DNA from: an uncultured Clostridia bacterium | GTDB lineage: Bacteria > Bacillota > Dehalobacteriia > UBA4068 > JAAVYR01 | Assembly: GCA_946562005.1 (NCBI GenBank) | Contig: CAMNVD010000018.1 | Location: 1 to 16,636, forward strand | Reading direction: 5' to 3' | DNA length: 16,636 nucleotides | Part shown: positions 1-8,521 of the stretch, piece after piece | Numbering within the stretch: the first letter of the stretch is position 1 | Layout: the number at the start of each line of letters is the position of its first letter | Notes under the pieces: model-generated | Told to the model about the DNA's origin: nothing | Database searches by the model: none | Seen by the model: only the letters and a program-made list of their open reading frames with translations | Made by a program: the position numbers and the translations under genes

Positions 1-483
1 CGCCAATTCATTGTGTGGCATACCGGAACCGGAGAAAATCGGCAATTTCTGACCACGAACCAAAGTATTCAAACCGTCAATAGAGGAAACCCCTGTTTGA
101 ATAAATTCGGAAGGATAGTCACGAGCAGCCGGGTTCATTGGTTGACCGTTAATGTCTAAGCGTTTATCAGCTAAGATATCAGAACCACCGTCGATAGGAC
201 GGCCCAAACCGTCAAATACACGGCCCAACATATCTTCAGATACGCCTAATTCCAAGCTGTGTCCCAAGAAACGAACTTTAGAATCTTCTAAGTTAATACC
301 AGCAGAGTTTTCAAATAATTGCACTACTGCACGGTCGCCATTTACTTCCAATACACGGCAACGACGGAGTTCACCGTTTTGTAATTCGATTTCACCTAAT
401 TCGTCATAAGTAACACCTTCAACGCCGTCAACCATCATCAAAGGACCAGTTACTTCCCGAATTGTGCGGTATTCTTTAATCAT
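1..483 (-). CDS. atpB: V-type ATPase subunit B, 3' end beyond the window
   Basis: This is the non-catalytic nucleotide-binding subunit of the V1 head, which alternates with subunit A in the A3B3 hexamer. The 161 visible residues begin MIKEYRTIREVTGPLMMVDG, the beta-barrel domain typical of B, and run to the region IFSGSGMPHNELA near residues 149-161. There the P-loop lysine seen in A is replaced, as expected for a B subunit that does not hydrolyse ATP. The ATG overlaps the stop of subunit A by four bases (ATGA), and an AAGGAGG ribosome binding site lies inside the end of A, so translation is probably coupled. The family is usually about 460 residues, so roughly two thirds is missing past base 1. 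Symbols vary in the literature (atpB, ntpB, vatB). Confidence 0.95.
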   Translation of the reverse strand, partial: MIKEYRTIREVTGPLMMVDGVEGVTYDELGEIELQNGELRRCRVLEVNGDRAVVQLFENSAGINLEDSKVRFLGHSLELGVSEDMLGRVFDGLGRPIDGGSDILADKRLDINGQPMNPAARDYPSEFIQTGVSSIDGLNTLVRGQKLPIFSGSGMPHNELA

Positions 484-2255
484 AACAGTTCGCCTCCTTC
501 AGCAATAGCAGCTTCGATTTCATCATTCATTTCTTTTTCGATAGCAGCAACAGCATCGCTAAAGTTTTCTGTGATGTTTTTCGCACGACCGATTTTTTCA
601 CATACTGGCAAGCTGAATAATTTATCAATGGTAACATTGTTGGCAATGGCTTTGCGGCACAAGTCCCCGTAAGCCAAAATCATTTTTACCAGTAAGAATT
701 GTTTTTCTACAGAAGAGTAGGAGTCAGTGTCAGAGAAAGCGTCTTGTTGCAAGAAGTCTTCTCTGAACATCCGAGCTACTTCCATGGTTACACGGTCCTT
801 TGGAGACAATGCATCAATCCCTACCAAACGAACGATTTCGTTCAATTGGTCTTCTTCCTGCAAGATATCCATCATTTGGTGACGTTGCGCAGTGAAGTTT
901 GGATTTACGTGTTCACTGAACCAACCAGACAACCGGTCTAAATACAAGGAATAACTTGTTAACCAGTTAATGGATGGGAAGTGACGACGAGATGCCAAAG
1001 ATGCATCCAACCCCCAGAATACTTTTACGATACGAAGTGTTGCCTGAGATACCGGTTCAGAAATATCACCACCTGGAGGGGATACTGCACCGATTGCAGA
1101 CAGAGAACCTTGACGGTCACCGGCAGAAGATTTACATACTACACGGCCGGCACGTTCATAGAACTGCGCCATACGAGAAGTTAAGTATGCAGGATAACCT
1201 TCTTCACCAGGCATTTCTTCCAAACGCCCGGACATTTCTCGGAGCGCTTCTGCCCACCGAGAGGTAGAGTCAGCGATTACCGCTACGTCATAACCCATAT
1301 CGCGGAAATATTCAGCCAGGGTAATCCCAGTATATACAGATGCTTCACGAGCTGCTACTGGCATATCGGAAGTATTTGCAATGAGGACAGTACGTTTCAT
1401 CAAGCTTTCGCCGGTACGAGGGTCCTTCAATTCTGGGAATTCTCTTAATACGTCAGTCATTTCGTTACCACGTTCGCCACAGCCGATGTAGATAACGATA
1501 TCTACGTCAGACCATTTTGCTAACTGGTGCTGTACTACTGTTTTCCCACTACCGAAAGGCCCAGGAACAGCAGCAGTACCACCCTTTGCTACAGGGAACA
1601 CAGTATCGATGATACGTTGCCCAGTAATCATTGGGATAGTAGGCGCCAATTTTTCTTGATAAGGACGGCCACGACGTACAGGCCATCTTTGCATCATGGT
1701 CAATTCGTGTTTTTCGCCTTTGTCATCTTTAACAACTGCTACCACATCTTCGATGGTAAAGCTGCCAGATTTAATGTCTTCGATGGTACCGGAAATACCG
1801 TTTGGCACCATAATTTTATGGCTTACAACAACAGTTTCCTGTACGGCACCGATAATATCACCAGCAGATACTTTATCGCCAACTTTTGCGCATGGAACAA
1901 AGTCCCATTTTGCCTTACGGTCCAAAGAGGCAACTTCAATACCACGGGTAATATTATTCCCAACCAAAGAGCGAATTGCTTCCAATGGCCGTTGAATACC
2001 GTCATAAATGGTACCAATCAAACCAGGTCCTAATTCTACAGAAAGAGGAACCCCGGTCGTTTCTACTTCAGCACCAGGTCCGATGCCGGCAGTTTCTTCA
2101 TAAACTTGGATGGATGCGCGGTCGCCACGCATTTCAATGATTTCACCAATCAAGCGCTGATCCCCTACACGAACTACGTCAGCCATATTTGCTTCGTTCA
2201 TGCCTTCAGCTACGATCAGAGGACCGGCAACCTTGATAATTTTACCTTTACCCAT
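480..2255 (-). CDS. atpA: V-type ATPase catalytic subunit A
   Basis: This 591-residue protein is the ATP-hydrolysing subunit of the V1 head and has the usual family length. The P-loop GPFGSGKT is at residues 232-239, followed by GCGERGNEM at about 258-266, which carries the catalytic glutamate, and later DSTSRWAEALREM. The bulge domain characteristic of A-type subunits, absent from F-type beta, fills about residues 110-200. The ATG is preceded by AGAAGGT about 11 bases upstream. It follows subunit F after a 73-base gap, the largest inside the operon, and overlaps B by four bases. Nothing in the catalytic motifs looks damaged. Identification is certain from the motifs and neighbours. Ion specificity is set by K and I, not by this subunit. 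Confidence 0.98.
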   Translation of the reverse strand: MGKGKIIKVAGPLIVAEGMNEANMADVVRVGDQRLIGEIIEMRGDRASIQVYEETAGIGPGAEVETTGVPLSVELGPGLIGTIYDGIQRPLEAIRSLVGNNITRGIEVASLDRKAKWDFVPCAKVGDKVSAGDIIGAVQETVVVSHKIMVPNGISGTIEDIKSGSFTIEDVVAVVKDDKGEKHELTMMQRWPVRRGRPYQEKLAPTIPMITGQRIIDTVFPVAKGGTAAVPGPFGSGKTVVQHQLAKWSDVDIVIYIGCGERGNEMTDVLREFPELKDPRTGESLMKRTVLIANTSDMPVAAREASVYTGITLAEYFRDMGYDVAVIADSTSRWAEALREMSGRLEEMPGEEGYPAYLTSRMAQFYERAGRVVCKSSAGDRQGSLSAIGAVSPPGGDISEPVSQATLRIVKVFWGLDASLASRRHFPSINWLTSYSLYLDRLSGWFSEHVNPNFTAQRHQMMDILQEEDQLNEIVRLVGIDALSPKDRVTMEVARMFREDFLQQDAFSDTDSYSSVEKQFLLVKMILAYGDLCRKAIANNVTIDKLFSLPVCEKIGRAKNITENFSDAVAAIEKEMNDEIEAAIAEGGELL

Positions 2256-2289
2256 TCCAGTCTCGACCTTCTTTCATCTTTAGAATAGC

Positions 2290-2311
2290 GTATTTTATCT
2301 ATTTAAAATAC
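2290..2311 (-). other. AT-rich hairpin between subunits F and A
   Basis: GTATTTTA at 2290-2297 and TAAAATAC at 2304-2311 form a perfect 8-bp stem with a 6-base loop, in the only sizeable gap inside the operon. No U-run follows on the minus strand, so it does not look like a terminator. It might mark an mRNA processing or stability site upstream of the A message. That role is inference. Confidence 0.4.
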
Positions 2312-2328
2312 AACAACAATTACAGAAA

Positions 2329-2637
2329 TTATAGGATATTTGCACCAACGGCTCTTTCCACAGAATCGTTTACTTGAGCAAGACCGATTCCGAGGCTGCC
2401 GGTTTTACCAGGCATCAGGATGATAGCCGGTGTTACAGCATCTTTATAATGATCGATATCAGCGCTCATACTTACAGCCAAATCCTCTGTGATATAAATG
2501 ACTGCATAGTCTTCCTTTGCCAGTTCATGCAAGGCCTTTCTTGCTTCCAATAATTCCTCAGCAAAAACCACATGAAGACCGAGGGCTTTAAAGCCCAAAA
2601 CGCTATCACGATCCCCAATAACAGCTATTTTATACAT
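2329..2637 (-). CDS. atpF: V-type ATPase subunit F
   Basis: A 102-residue protein matching the short central-stalk subunit F (called NtpG in Enterococcus). It begins MYKIAVIGDRDSVLGFKALG, the signature N-terminus of this family, and continues with an alternating beta-alpha pattern including YAVIYITEDLA at about residues 43-53. In the rotor, F binds subunit D and couples ATP hydrolysis to rotation. The ATG overlaps the stop of subunit C by eight bases, so it probably depends on reinitiation by ribosomes leaving C. Its own ribosome binding site (GAGAGAAG) is weak. The length is normal. The F name here is the V-type F, not the F-type b subunit. Confidence 0.95.
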   Translation of the reverse strand: MYKIAVIGDRDSVLGFKALGLHVVFAEELLEARKALHELAKEDYAVIYITEDLAVSMSADIDHYKDAVTPAIILMPGKTGSLGIGLAQVNDSVERAVGANIL

Positions 2638-3628
2638 AGGCTTCTCTCAACCTTCCCATAATCATTTCCGGTTTCAGCCCAGCAAGTCTACCTGCCATAA
2701 TGGTTCTCACAGCAGTTAACTCACTTTCCTTTGCTGCAATAAAAGCAACGACCGGTTGTTCACCGAAGGATACGTATTTTGCCTTTTTCAGATATGCCAT
2801 CACAGCGTCATCACACAAAAGGTCCATCCGGCTCAAACCTTCTTCTCCCTTTAATGCTTTCGCCCCAGCTTCTGCAGCAGTTTTTAAGAGACTGCTGTCA
2901 TAAATCCGTTCGATTGCATCTGGAGTTAAGTCTACCATAAACTTATCAATAGCAATGTTACCGCCAAGCACAGCAAATTCTTTCATATCGGAGAAGCTTC
3001 TCCCCATTTTGGTTAAGCGAACGGCTGCTCTCAGGTTAGCGCTGTCTATCAATAATTTTACATAGTCAGTTAAAAATGCACTGCCGGTATTCCCAGCAAA
3101 TTCTAACATTTCTGCATAACAAGCTTTGTCGAGCACTGCGTCCATCTTTTGAGGGTCACGAGTATCCGCCAAAATTTGCTTTGCTTCTGCAATGCTTTTT
3201 GCCATCACAGGACTTAACTGACTATAGTCTTCTTCCTGCAATGCATTTACCAATTTTTGAATTGGAATCAAGCCCGTTTTAATCATCAGGTCAAGATAAT
3301 CTTCTCCCATGGCTACGGCTTTCAGGTAAGATTTGATGTTATGGTAGTCATATTTCACCATAAAAATCTCAATTAGGTTCTTATCCGGTGTCATATCTAC
3401 CAGCGCATCTACCACTCTAGTCCGTTCCGTTGCCAATGCCCGTTCCAAATCGTCCAAGCTATTGGGATTAAAATCAACATAACCACATTCTACTAAGATT
3501 TTTTCCGCTTCATCTATGGTCTTTGCATCACACATACGAGTCATCATATCACGAGTAAGCAAGCCTTTTTCTAAAACTCTTATCCGTGAGCTCGCATATA
3601 AATAATCAGTATCTTTAATTTTTTTCAA
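2630..3628 (-). CDS. atpC: V-type ATPase subunit C
   Basis: Subunit C caps the V0 rotor ring and docks the central stalk onto it (the archaeal/bacterial C, homologous to eukaryotic d). I place the start at TTG 3626-3628 rather than the upstream in-frame TTG at 3688. The internal site has AAAAAGGAG eight bases upstream, and the resulting N-terminus, (M)KKIKDTDYLYASSRIRVLEK, matches the family's opening YxYAxARIRxLE pattern. That gives 332 residues, close to the usual 320-350. The sequence is helix-rich throughout, with KYDYHNIKSYLKA at about residues 90-102, a typical motif of this family. About 60 bases separate it from E upstream, and it overlaps F downstream. Confidence 0.93.
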   Translation of the reverse strand: MKKIKDTDYLYASSRIRVLEKGLLTRDMMTRMCDAKTIDEAEKILVECGYVDFNPNSLDDLERALATERTRVVDALVDMTPDKNLIEIFMVKYDYHNIKSYLKAVAMGEDYLDLMIKTGLIPIQKLVNALQEEDYSQLSPVMAKSIAEAKQILADTRDPQKMDAVLDKACYAEMLEFAGNTGSAFLTDYVKLLIDSANLRAAVRLTKMGRSFSDMKEFAVLGGNIAIDKFMVDLTPDAIERIYDSSLLKTAAEAGAKALKGEEGLSRMDLLCDDAVMAYLKKAKYVSFGEQPVVAFIAAKESELTAVRTIMAGRLAGLKPEMIMGRLREAYV

Positions 3629-3688
3629 AGCCCACACTCCTTTTTGCCAGTCAGGACAAAACGATGGGACATGAAACAAAATCTGCAA

Positions 3689-4288
3689 TTAGTTCAAAAG
3701 GGTAGCAGCCACATCTGCAGATAAATCGTCTTTTAACAAGCTAATCACTGTGTCTAATGCGCAGTTGATTTCCAAGTCCCGGCCTTTTAATACCAAGCCG
3801 CCGACAATAGGACGATTTTCATTAGAAAGGGTCAATTCCCCAACTTTTCCAGCTTCTTGCAAAATTTTGTTTGCACCGTCAACTACTTTTTGACCGAATT
3901 TCTGGCTGTCTTCAGCAGAAAGCACCACTTCTTCTTTGCCGTCAAGGACGGATTGCGCAGCAAGCGTGCATAAAAAATCAATATAGGATGGTTCATCCAT
4001 TGTAGTTATTTTTTTCTTAGTTGCATCAAAAGCCTTAGCAATCAATGCTTGTTTTCTAGCCAAGATAGCTTTACGAGCGTCTAATTCAGCAGAAGAAATA
4101 ATTCTCCGTTGCTGTTCAGCAGCTTGCACTTCAGCCATTTCAGCCATTTTTTGTTTTTTCTCAGCAGCTTCCCCTTGAAAAGAAGCGACGATACCATCGG
4201 CTTCTTTTTTTGCGTCAGCCAGGATGCTAGCAGCTTCTGCCTGCGCATCGCTGAGAATTTTTTCTGTAATTTTTTCAATACCGTTCAT
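3689..4288 (-). CDS. atpE: V-type ATPase subunit E, peripheral stalk
   Basis: A 199-residue peripheral-stalk subunit. The first about 110 residues are rich in Ala, Glu, Lys and Gln with heptad spacing, a long coiled coil that pairs with the G/H subunit. The C-terminal about 85 residues form the globular part that contacts B, including a late GGLVLKGRDLEINCALDT motif of the kind seen in subunit E. The ATG has AGAGGT a few bases upstream, and the gene follows K by 19 bases. The length matches the family (about 190-200). Together with G/H it forms the stator that resists rotation of the A3B3 head. Confidence 0.95.
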   Translation of the reverse strand: MNGIEKITEKILSDAQAEAASILADAKKEADGIVASFQGEAAEKKQKMAEMAEVQAAEQQRRIISSAELDARKAILARKQALIAKAFDATKKKITTMDEPSYIDFLCTLAAQSVLDGKEEVVLSAEDSQKFGQKVVDGANKILQEAGKVGELTLSNENRPIVGGLVLKGRDLEINCALDTVISLLKDDLSADVAATLLN

Positions 4289-4307
4289 ATTACGATACCT
4301 CTTTTAA

Positions 4308-4802
4308 TTAAGCTACAGGAATGCCGAGCCAGATTAAGAAGGAAATCAACAAACCTAATACAGCGTATGTTTCTACCATTGCAGGATACATCATAGCTTT
4401 ACCGAGTTCTTCAGGACGTTTTGCAATGATGCCGATACAAGAAGCAGCTACACGACCTTGTTGGATACCAGATTGATAACCAGTGATAGCAATAGGAAGA
4501 GCAGCCATGAAGAATGCAAAACCTTGAGCAGTGGTGAGTTCTACAGGAGCGCCACCAATCAAACCGATTTTCAATACAATCAAGAACGCAATAATCATAC
4601 CATAAATCCCTTGGGTACCAGGAAGAGCTTGTAAGAGCAAGGTTTGACCAAATTTGCTTGGGTCTTCAGTTAATACGCCAGCAGCAGCTTCCCCTGCCAT
4701 ACCTACGCCTTTTGCAGAACCAGTGCCTGCCATACCGATTGCAAGGCCTGCGCCTAAAAGTGCCAAAGTTGTTCCGTTAAAAAGAGAATTAATCCATTCC
4801 AT
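4308..4802 (-). CDS. atpK: V-type ATPase subunit K, Na+-type rotor ring
   Basis: This 164-residue membrane protein is the rotor proteolipid, a duplicated hairpin with four transmembrane helices (about residues 10-30, 55-80, 90-115, 135-160). The ion-carrying glutamate is E144 in MVETYA of helix 4, and the first hairpin has no counterpart, as in V-type K. Residues equivalent to the Na+ ligands of Enterococcus hirae NtpK are all present: L60, T63, Q64 and Y67 in LPGTQGIYG, Q115 in SGIQQGR, and E144. I therefore infer Na+ rather than H+ transport. AAGGAGG upstream of the ATG is the strongest ribosome binding site of the operon, fitting a subunit needed in about ten copies per complex. Confidence 0.96.
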   Translation of the reverse strand: MEWINSLFNGTTLALLGAGLAIGMAGTGSAKGVGMAGEAAAGVLTEDPSKFGQTLLLQALPGTQGIYGMIIAFLIVLKIGLIGGAPVELTTAQGFAFFMAALPIAITGYQSGIQQGRVAASCIGIIAKRPEELGKAMMYPAMVETYAVLGLLISFLIWLGIPVA

Positions 4803-4804
4803 TG

Positions 4805-6737
4805 TTATTTGTCCTCCTTCAATAATTCAACATATTTGGTTTTGTCATAGAGAGGGGCAAATTTCTTGCCACCTGTTTCATAGAATTTACCGAAAAATTC
4901 GATGTATTGCAAACGGCTTGTGTGAACAAATGTACCGATAAGATTTACGGCAACGTTAAACACGTGTCCTACCACAAACACAATTACAAACAAAATCCAA
5001 CCGGAAACAGTGTTTCCGCCTAAACCACCCATGGTATTCATTACCTGGGCAATTACAGCCGTTGCCAAGCTCAATGCCAGCAAACGGGAGTAAGAAAGAA
5101 TATCTGCAAAATAGTTTGCAATGCCGTATAATGCACCGAACCCACCAGTGATTTTTCCGGCCGCCGGTTACCAACACGCCAAGAGCACCAGCAAGGGCTA
5201 CATAACCACCGACAGATACCCCTAAAATCATAGCAACCAAACCGCCTAAAATCATATACCAGAAGCCAACATCACAGATAGCGCCAACAAAGTCGCCGTT
5301 TTTCACCATCTGCCAAGCACTGAGCCCCATCCCGGTGAAAATCTGTACAAAACCAAATGCCAATGCTAAATAGAACAAAGACATTGGGTCAGCCATTGGG
5401 TCCATAAGAATCGGCGGAATGGTAACTGCCGTCCCGGTTAACATTTCTGTTACAGTCGGGATTAAGTTACCAAAGTAACTACCAAAGAGAATCCCCCAAA
5501 TAGAGGTGGAAATCCCACACAAGAAACCAAGTTGGAAAATACTTTTTACCGCACCACTAGGACGCATTTTCTTTAACATAATGAGAGAAACCAAGCTGAT
5601 GATAACACCGTAGCAAAAGTCCCCCATCATTAACCCAAAGAAGGTGAAGAAAAATGCAGCCATAAATGGGTTCGGGTCCAATCCGCTCCGATAAGTAGGC
5701 AGCGCATAAAGCTCTGTTACCAAGCCAAAAGGTTCTACCAATTTAGAGTTTTTCAGGCTTACCGGCGGCTCTTCATTATCTGACGGGTCAGAAAATTCAT
5801 AAGCACAACCAGCATCTGCCACAACCTTTTCTACTTTTGCAACAGCATCAACAGGCACCCAGCCTTCTACCAAAGCAGTTTCCTTAGTGCAGCCAAGAGA
5901 AGCAACCACTTCTTCTTGATGCGTTTCGATATTCACCAAATCATAAGCCCGTTCTAAGGCTTCACGATGTTGGGCGCAATCTTTAATAGATGAAATCACA
6001 GTGGCTATTTCTTGTTCGATATCACTAAGGTTTTTAGACAGATTCGCAATGTTTTCCCTTGCTGTCCCGGATACACCGCTAAAGCTCATGCGAGAAAATC
6101 CTCTGGTTTTTAAGATTGCCAGAGCGTCTTCCTCTACACCGGCATGGCAAACCAGGACAACGTAATGCTGTTCCTTATCACTGCTTACCAAAGAGATAGC
6201 AGCTTCCGGAACCTGTTCTGTTAATTCCGCTTCCAGCGCCTTAAAATCAGCAGTTGCCTGACAGACACCAAACACAAGAGAGAAACGATTACCAGCCGCA
6301 TAGTCAAAAGGAATATCTAAAGATTCCCAAGGCAAGAAGGAAGCCTTTTTCCCCAGCAAACGAGTTTGTTCTGAATATAAGCTATTCAAGCGGTCATTTA
6401 ACTCATTGATTTGCCCGGCTACTTCCAGTGCACTAGCAACAGTTTCTTTGTTGTAAAAATCCCCCTCTTTCATCTGTGTGCGAGGAGAAAGCATACCCCG
6501 TTCACTCTTTACAAACTTATTTAAAATAACAAGAGCAGATTCTACCAATGCTTTATCGCCGGCAGCTTCTTGTTTGTTATCTTCTTTGTAAAGAACGCCT
6601 TGGAATTCTTCCTCTTCCAGATGGGAAAGAGAACTTTCCACTTCTACACAGCCCAGACGGGTGAGGTCGTCAATCAAGCTACTCCGGATATCTTTTGGCG
6701 CGATGAGACGCATACGCTTCATCTTTACTATTGCCAT
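4805..6737 (-). CDS. atpI: V-type ATPase subunit I, interrupted by an apparent frameshift
   Basis: Subunit I is the membrane stator (equivalent to eukaryotic a). Its N-terminal cytoplasmic half (MAIVKMKRMRLIAP, then coiled coils to about residue 320) holds the peripheral stalks, and its C-terminal helices form the ion half-channels. The first frame is intact to LVTGGR (near 5157), after which it turns into nonsense (KNHWWVRCIIRHC). The family-typical continuation, KITGGFGALYGIANYFADIL, then SYSRLLALSLATAVIAQ and the tail ending in LLKEDK, lies in another frame ending at 4805. Joining them needs one base removed or two added, giving about 643 residues, the usual length. The break lies beside a five-base homopolymer and the GC palindrome-like CCGGCCGCCGG. 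The essential arginine of SYSRLLAL lies after it. Sequencing error or recent mutation cannot be separated here. Confidence 0.9.
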
Positions 6738-7051
6738 TATCCGTTCACTATCCTTCCGAGAATTATTGCGACAGCCTGATCCATTTTACCTTGCGCTGTC
6801 TTTTCCATAGCTTCACATTCATTCATCGCACGCCCTGCAATTTCTTGCGCCGCGGCATTGCCTTTTTCTTCAGCTTTTTTCATCAGGTCTTTGGCTAAAA
6901 GGTTTGCTTCAGAAACGGCATTTTCTACCAGCTTTTTCCCTTGTTGTTCGGCTTCAGCCAGGATTTTCTTGGCTTCCGCAGCTGCATTTGCGATTTGTTG
7001 TTCCGCATTTGCTTCCGCTGCGGCAACCTGTTTTACCGCATCAAGCGACAT
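6737..7051 (-). CDS. V-type ATPase subunit G/H, coiled-coil stalk
   Basis: First gene of the operon, 104 residues, almost entirely a charged coiled coil rich in Ala, Glu, Gln and Lys (for example AEAKKILAEAEQQGKKLVEN), with a short conserved end AVAIILGRIVNG. Position and composition match the peripheral-stalk subunit that dimerises with E (NtpF of Enterococcus, AhaH in archaea). GGCGGTG precedes the ATG. The stop overlaps the ATG of subunit I by one base (TAATG). The low-complexity sequence makes similarity alone weak evidence, but the position at the head of a V-ATPase operon settles it. Confidence 0.9.
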   Translation of the reverse strand: MSLDAVKQVAAAEANAEQQIANAAAEAKKILAEAEQQGKKLVENAVSEANLLAKDLMKKAEEKGNAAAQEIAGRAMNECEAMEKTAQGKMDQAVAIILGRIVNG

Positions 7052-7100
7052 ATTTTCACCGCCTTTTATATTAAAATAAATAACTCCATTTCAATGAAAA

Positions 7101-7129
7101 ATATTATCATAAAACCCAGTTTCCGTCAA
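7101..7129 (-). promoter_or_regulatory. Sigma-70 type promoter of the V-ATPase operon
   Basis: Read on the minus strand: -35 TTGACG (7124-7129), a 17-base spacer, and -10 TAATAT (7101-7106). Transcription would start near 7094, giving a leader of about 43 bases before the first ATG. It is the only strong promoter I see for the eight visible genes. Confidence 0.7.
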
Positions 7130-7161
7130 CCAATTATTCACAAATAAAAGCCCTGGTGAAC

Positions 7162-7180
7162 CCAAGTTTTTCTTGGTTTT
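7162..7180 (+). terminator. Weak hairpin with short T-run
   Basis: CCAAG, TTTTT, CTTGG, then TTTT gives a 5-bp stem between the azlCD and V-ATPase operons. No plus-strand gene ends here, so its role is doubtful. Confidence 0.2.
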
Positions 7181-7290
7181 CTGATTCTTCCGTTATTATC
7201 CTCTTATTATAATAAGTAGATTTTCTTAAAACTGCTGTTCGACGTGTTGTGCCCATTGACAAATAGAGCCTTTTTCCCCCGATAAACAAC

Positions 7291-7312
7291 AAAAAAAGAA
7301 GGGGCAGCCCCT
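7291..7312 (-). terminator. Intrinsic terminator of azlCD
   Basis: On the minus strand AGGGG-CTG-CCCCT (7300-7312) is followed by TTCTTTTTTT. The hairpin starts at the azlD stop codon, so termination is immediate and keeps azlCD transcription out of the V-ATPase operon. Confidence 0.75.
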
Positions 7313-7313
7313 G

Positions 7314-7673
7314 CTACCCCAAAAAAATTTTCCATCCTTCCTGAACCAGAAACATATAAAATGCCGTGCCGCCGAAGACGCTAACCAAACTATTCTTGAA
7401 TTTTCCATGAAGCATCACCACAAGGAGCCCCGCCGCTATCTCATTAACACCAAAAGGCGCTTTGGTAAAATCCACGTCTTTAAAGGAATAAACCACCAAC
7501 ATAGCAATAACCGCCGGCGGCAACACTTTACCAATATATAATACTGCCCGGGGAGGATTGCCCTTTCTATCAAAGAGCGCAAAAGGGAAAGCCCGAGAAA
7601 GAAAGGTGATACCACCCATAACGGCAATGATTAAAATTAACTGTCCTACCGGCAATACCGTAGTACCCATCAT
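7314..7673 (-). CDS. azlD: AzlD-family branched-chain amino acid exporter subunit
   Basis: Small 119-residue membrane protein with four hydrophobic segments and the AzlD hallmark FLSRAFPFALF at about residues 24-34, followed by LYIGKVLPPAVIAMLVVY. AzlD partners with AzlC in the inner membrane. AzlCD and its relative BrnFE export branched-chain and related amino acids, although the exact substrate here is inferred from the family. Two ATGs lie back to back (7673 and 7670) behind GGAAGGAG, so the start is uncertain by one codon. The gene begins three bases after azlC stops, so the two are co-transcribed and probably translated in coupled fashion. Confidence 0.93.
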   Translation of the reverse strand: MMGTTVLPVGQLILIIAVMGGITFLSRAFPFALFDRKGNPPRAVLYIGKVLPPAVIAMLVVYSFKDVDFTKAPFGVNEIAAGLLVVMLHGKFKNSLVSVFGGTAFYMFLVQEGWKIFLG

Positions 7674-7676
7674 TTC

Positions 7677-8462
7677 TTACTCCTTCCCTGTTTCATTTTC
7701 GGCTGCACTATCCAGCAATCCTTCATCCATGAAGACATCCGCAGAAGTCGCCGCCGCCAGGCTACTCCCCATACCCATTTCCTCTTCTATCATAGAACGG
7801 CAACTAAATAATGAAATAAGAATTAAAATCATGGAAACAATGAGAATCTGCTCTGGCGCAAAAAATACGGTAGCAATCAGCGTGCAGGCAAATCCGATAA
7901 GCGCTGGTTTTTTCGTAGGAAAATTCTGCCATTGTTCCACCGCAATGGCAATGAATAGGGCCGTCATAGCAAACTCCATGCCCGTTACATCAAAGGTAAT
8001 AACAGAACCAAAAAATGCTCCTATCATAGAAAAAATAATCCAATAAGAATGATTCAACGCTCCAATAAAGAAATAATACAGTTTTTCATTGACGCCAACA
8101 GGCGCTTGGGTCGAACTTAAAAGAGCATAGGTTTCATCAGTCAGAGAGAAGATGGTGTAGGGTTTTAGAGGCCCCAATCCCCGTAGTTTGTCGAACAAAG
8201 TCAATCCGTATAAAATGTGACGAATATTGATAATAATAGAAACCGTAATCACCTGGGCGATGGTTACCCCATGGATAAACCAATCTACCGCCAGATATTG
8301 TAGCGCACCGCCATAAATGCAAAGACTCATAATACCGGCCCAAAAACCGCTATATCCACCTGCCCCTATCAAGACCCCAAAGGCAAAACCAATGGCAGCA
8401 TAGCCCATGAGCACCGGCATGGTAGCAAAGAACGCCGCTTTTAACGTTTTTGAAAACAACAC
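7677..8462 (-). CDS. azlC: AzlC-family branched-chain amino acid exporter subunit
   Basis: A 261-residue polytopic membrane protein of the AzlC family. It has the characteristic N-terminal helix GYAAIGFAFGVLIGAGGYSG and the IYGGALQYLAV segment near residue 50, then further hydrophobic helices to about residue 215. The last about 40 residues are hydrophilic and acidic (EEEMGMG through AAENETGKE), a longer tail than I expect for AzlC, possibly cytoplasmic. The start is GTG (8460-8462) behind GGAAGGTAGGG; the adjacent TTG is an alternative. It is the large half of the AzlCD exporter, which in other bacteria relieves accumulation of leucine, isoleucine and valine. Confidence 0.94.
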   Translation of the reverse strand: MLFSKTLKAAFFATMPVLMGYAAIGFAFGVLIGAGGYSGFWAGIMSLCIYGGALQYLAVDWFIHGVTIAQVITVSIIINIRHILYGLTLFDKLRGLGPLKPYTIFSLTDETYALLSSTQAPVGVNEKLYYFFIGALNHSYWIIFSMIGAFFGSVITFDVTGMEFAMTALFIAIAVEQWQNFPTKKPALIGFACTLIATVFFAPEQILIVSMILILISLFSCRSMIEEEMGMGSSLAAATSADVFMDEGLLDSAAENETGKE

Positions 8463-8521
8463 AAAACCCTACCTTCCCAGGAAAATCTTTATCTAAGCTA
8501 CATGAGAAAAACCTGTCCCTG

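Noticed and set aside
1527..2033. Plus-strand 168-codon frame inside subunit A
   Set aside because: It lies antisense to a fully conserved gene, and the translation is low-quality with no recognisable domain.
5150..5172. Programmed ribosomal frameshifting in subunit I
   Set aside because: The shift needed is +1. The local A-run would favour -1 slippage, there is no stop codon in the first frame at the site, and the family is not known to use recoding.
7558..8046. Plus-strand 162-codon frame over azlC and azlD
   Set aside because: It is a shadow of two well-identified membrane protein genes.
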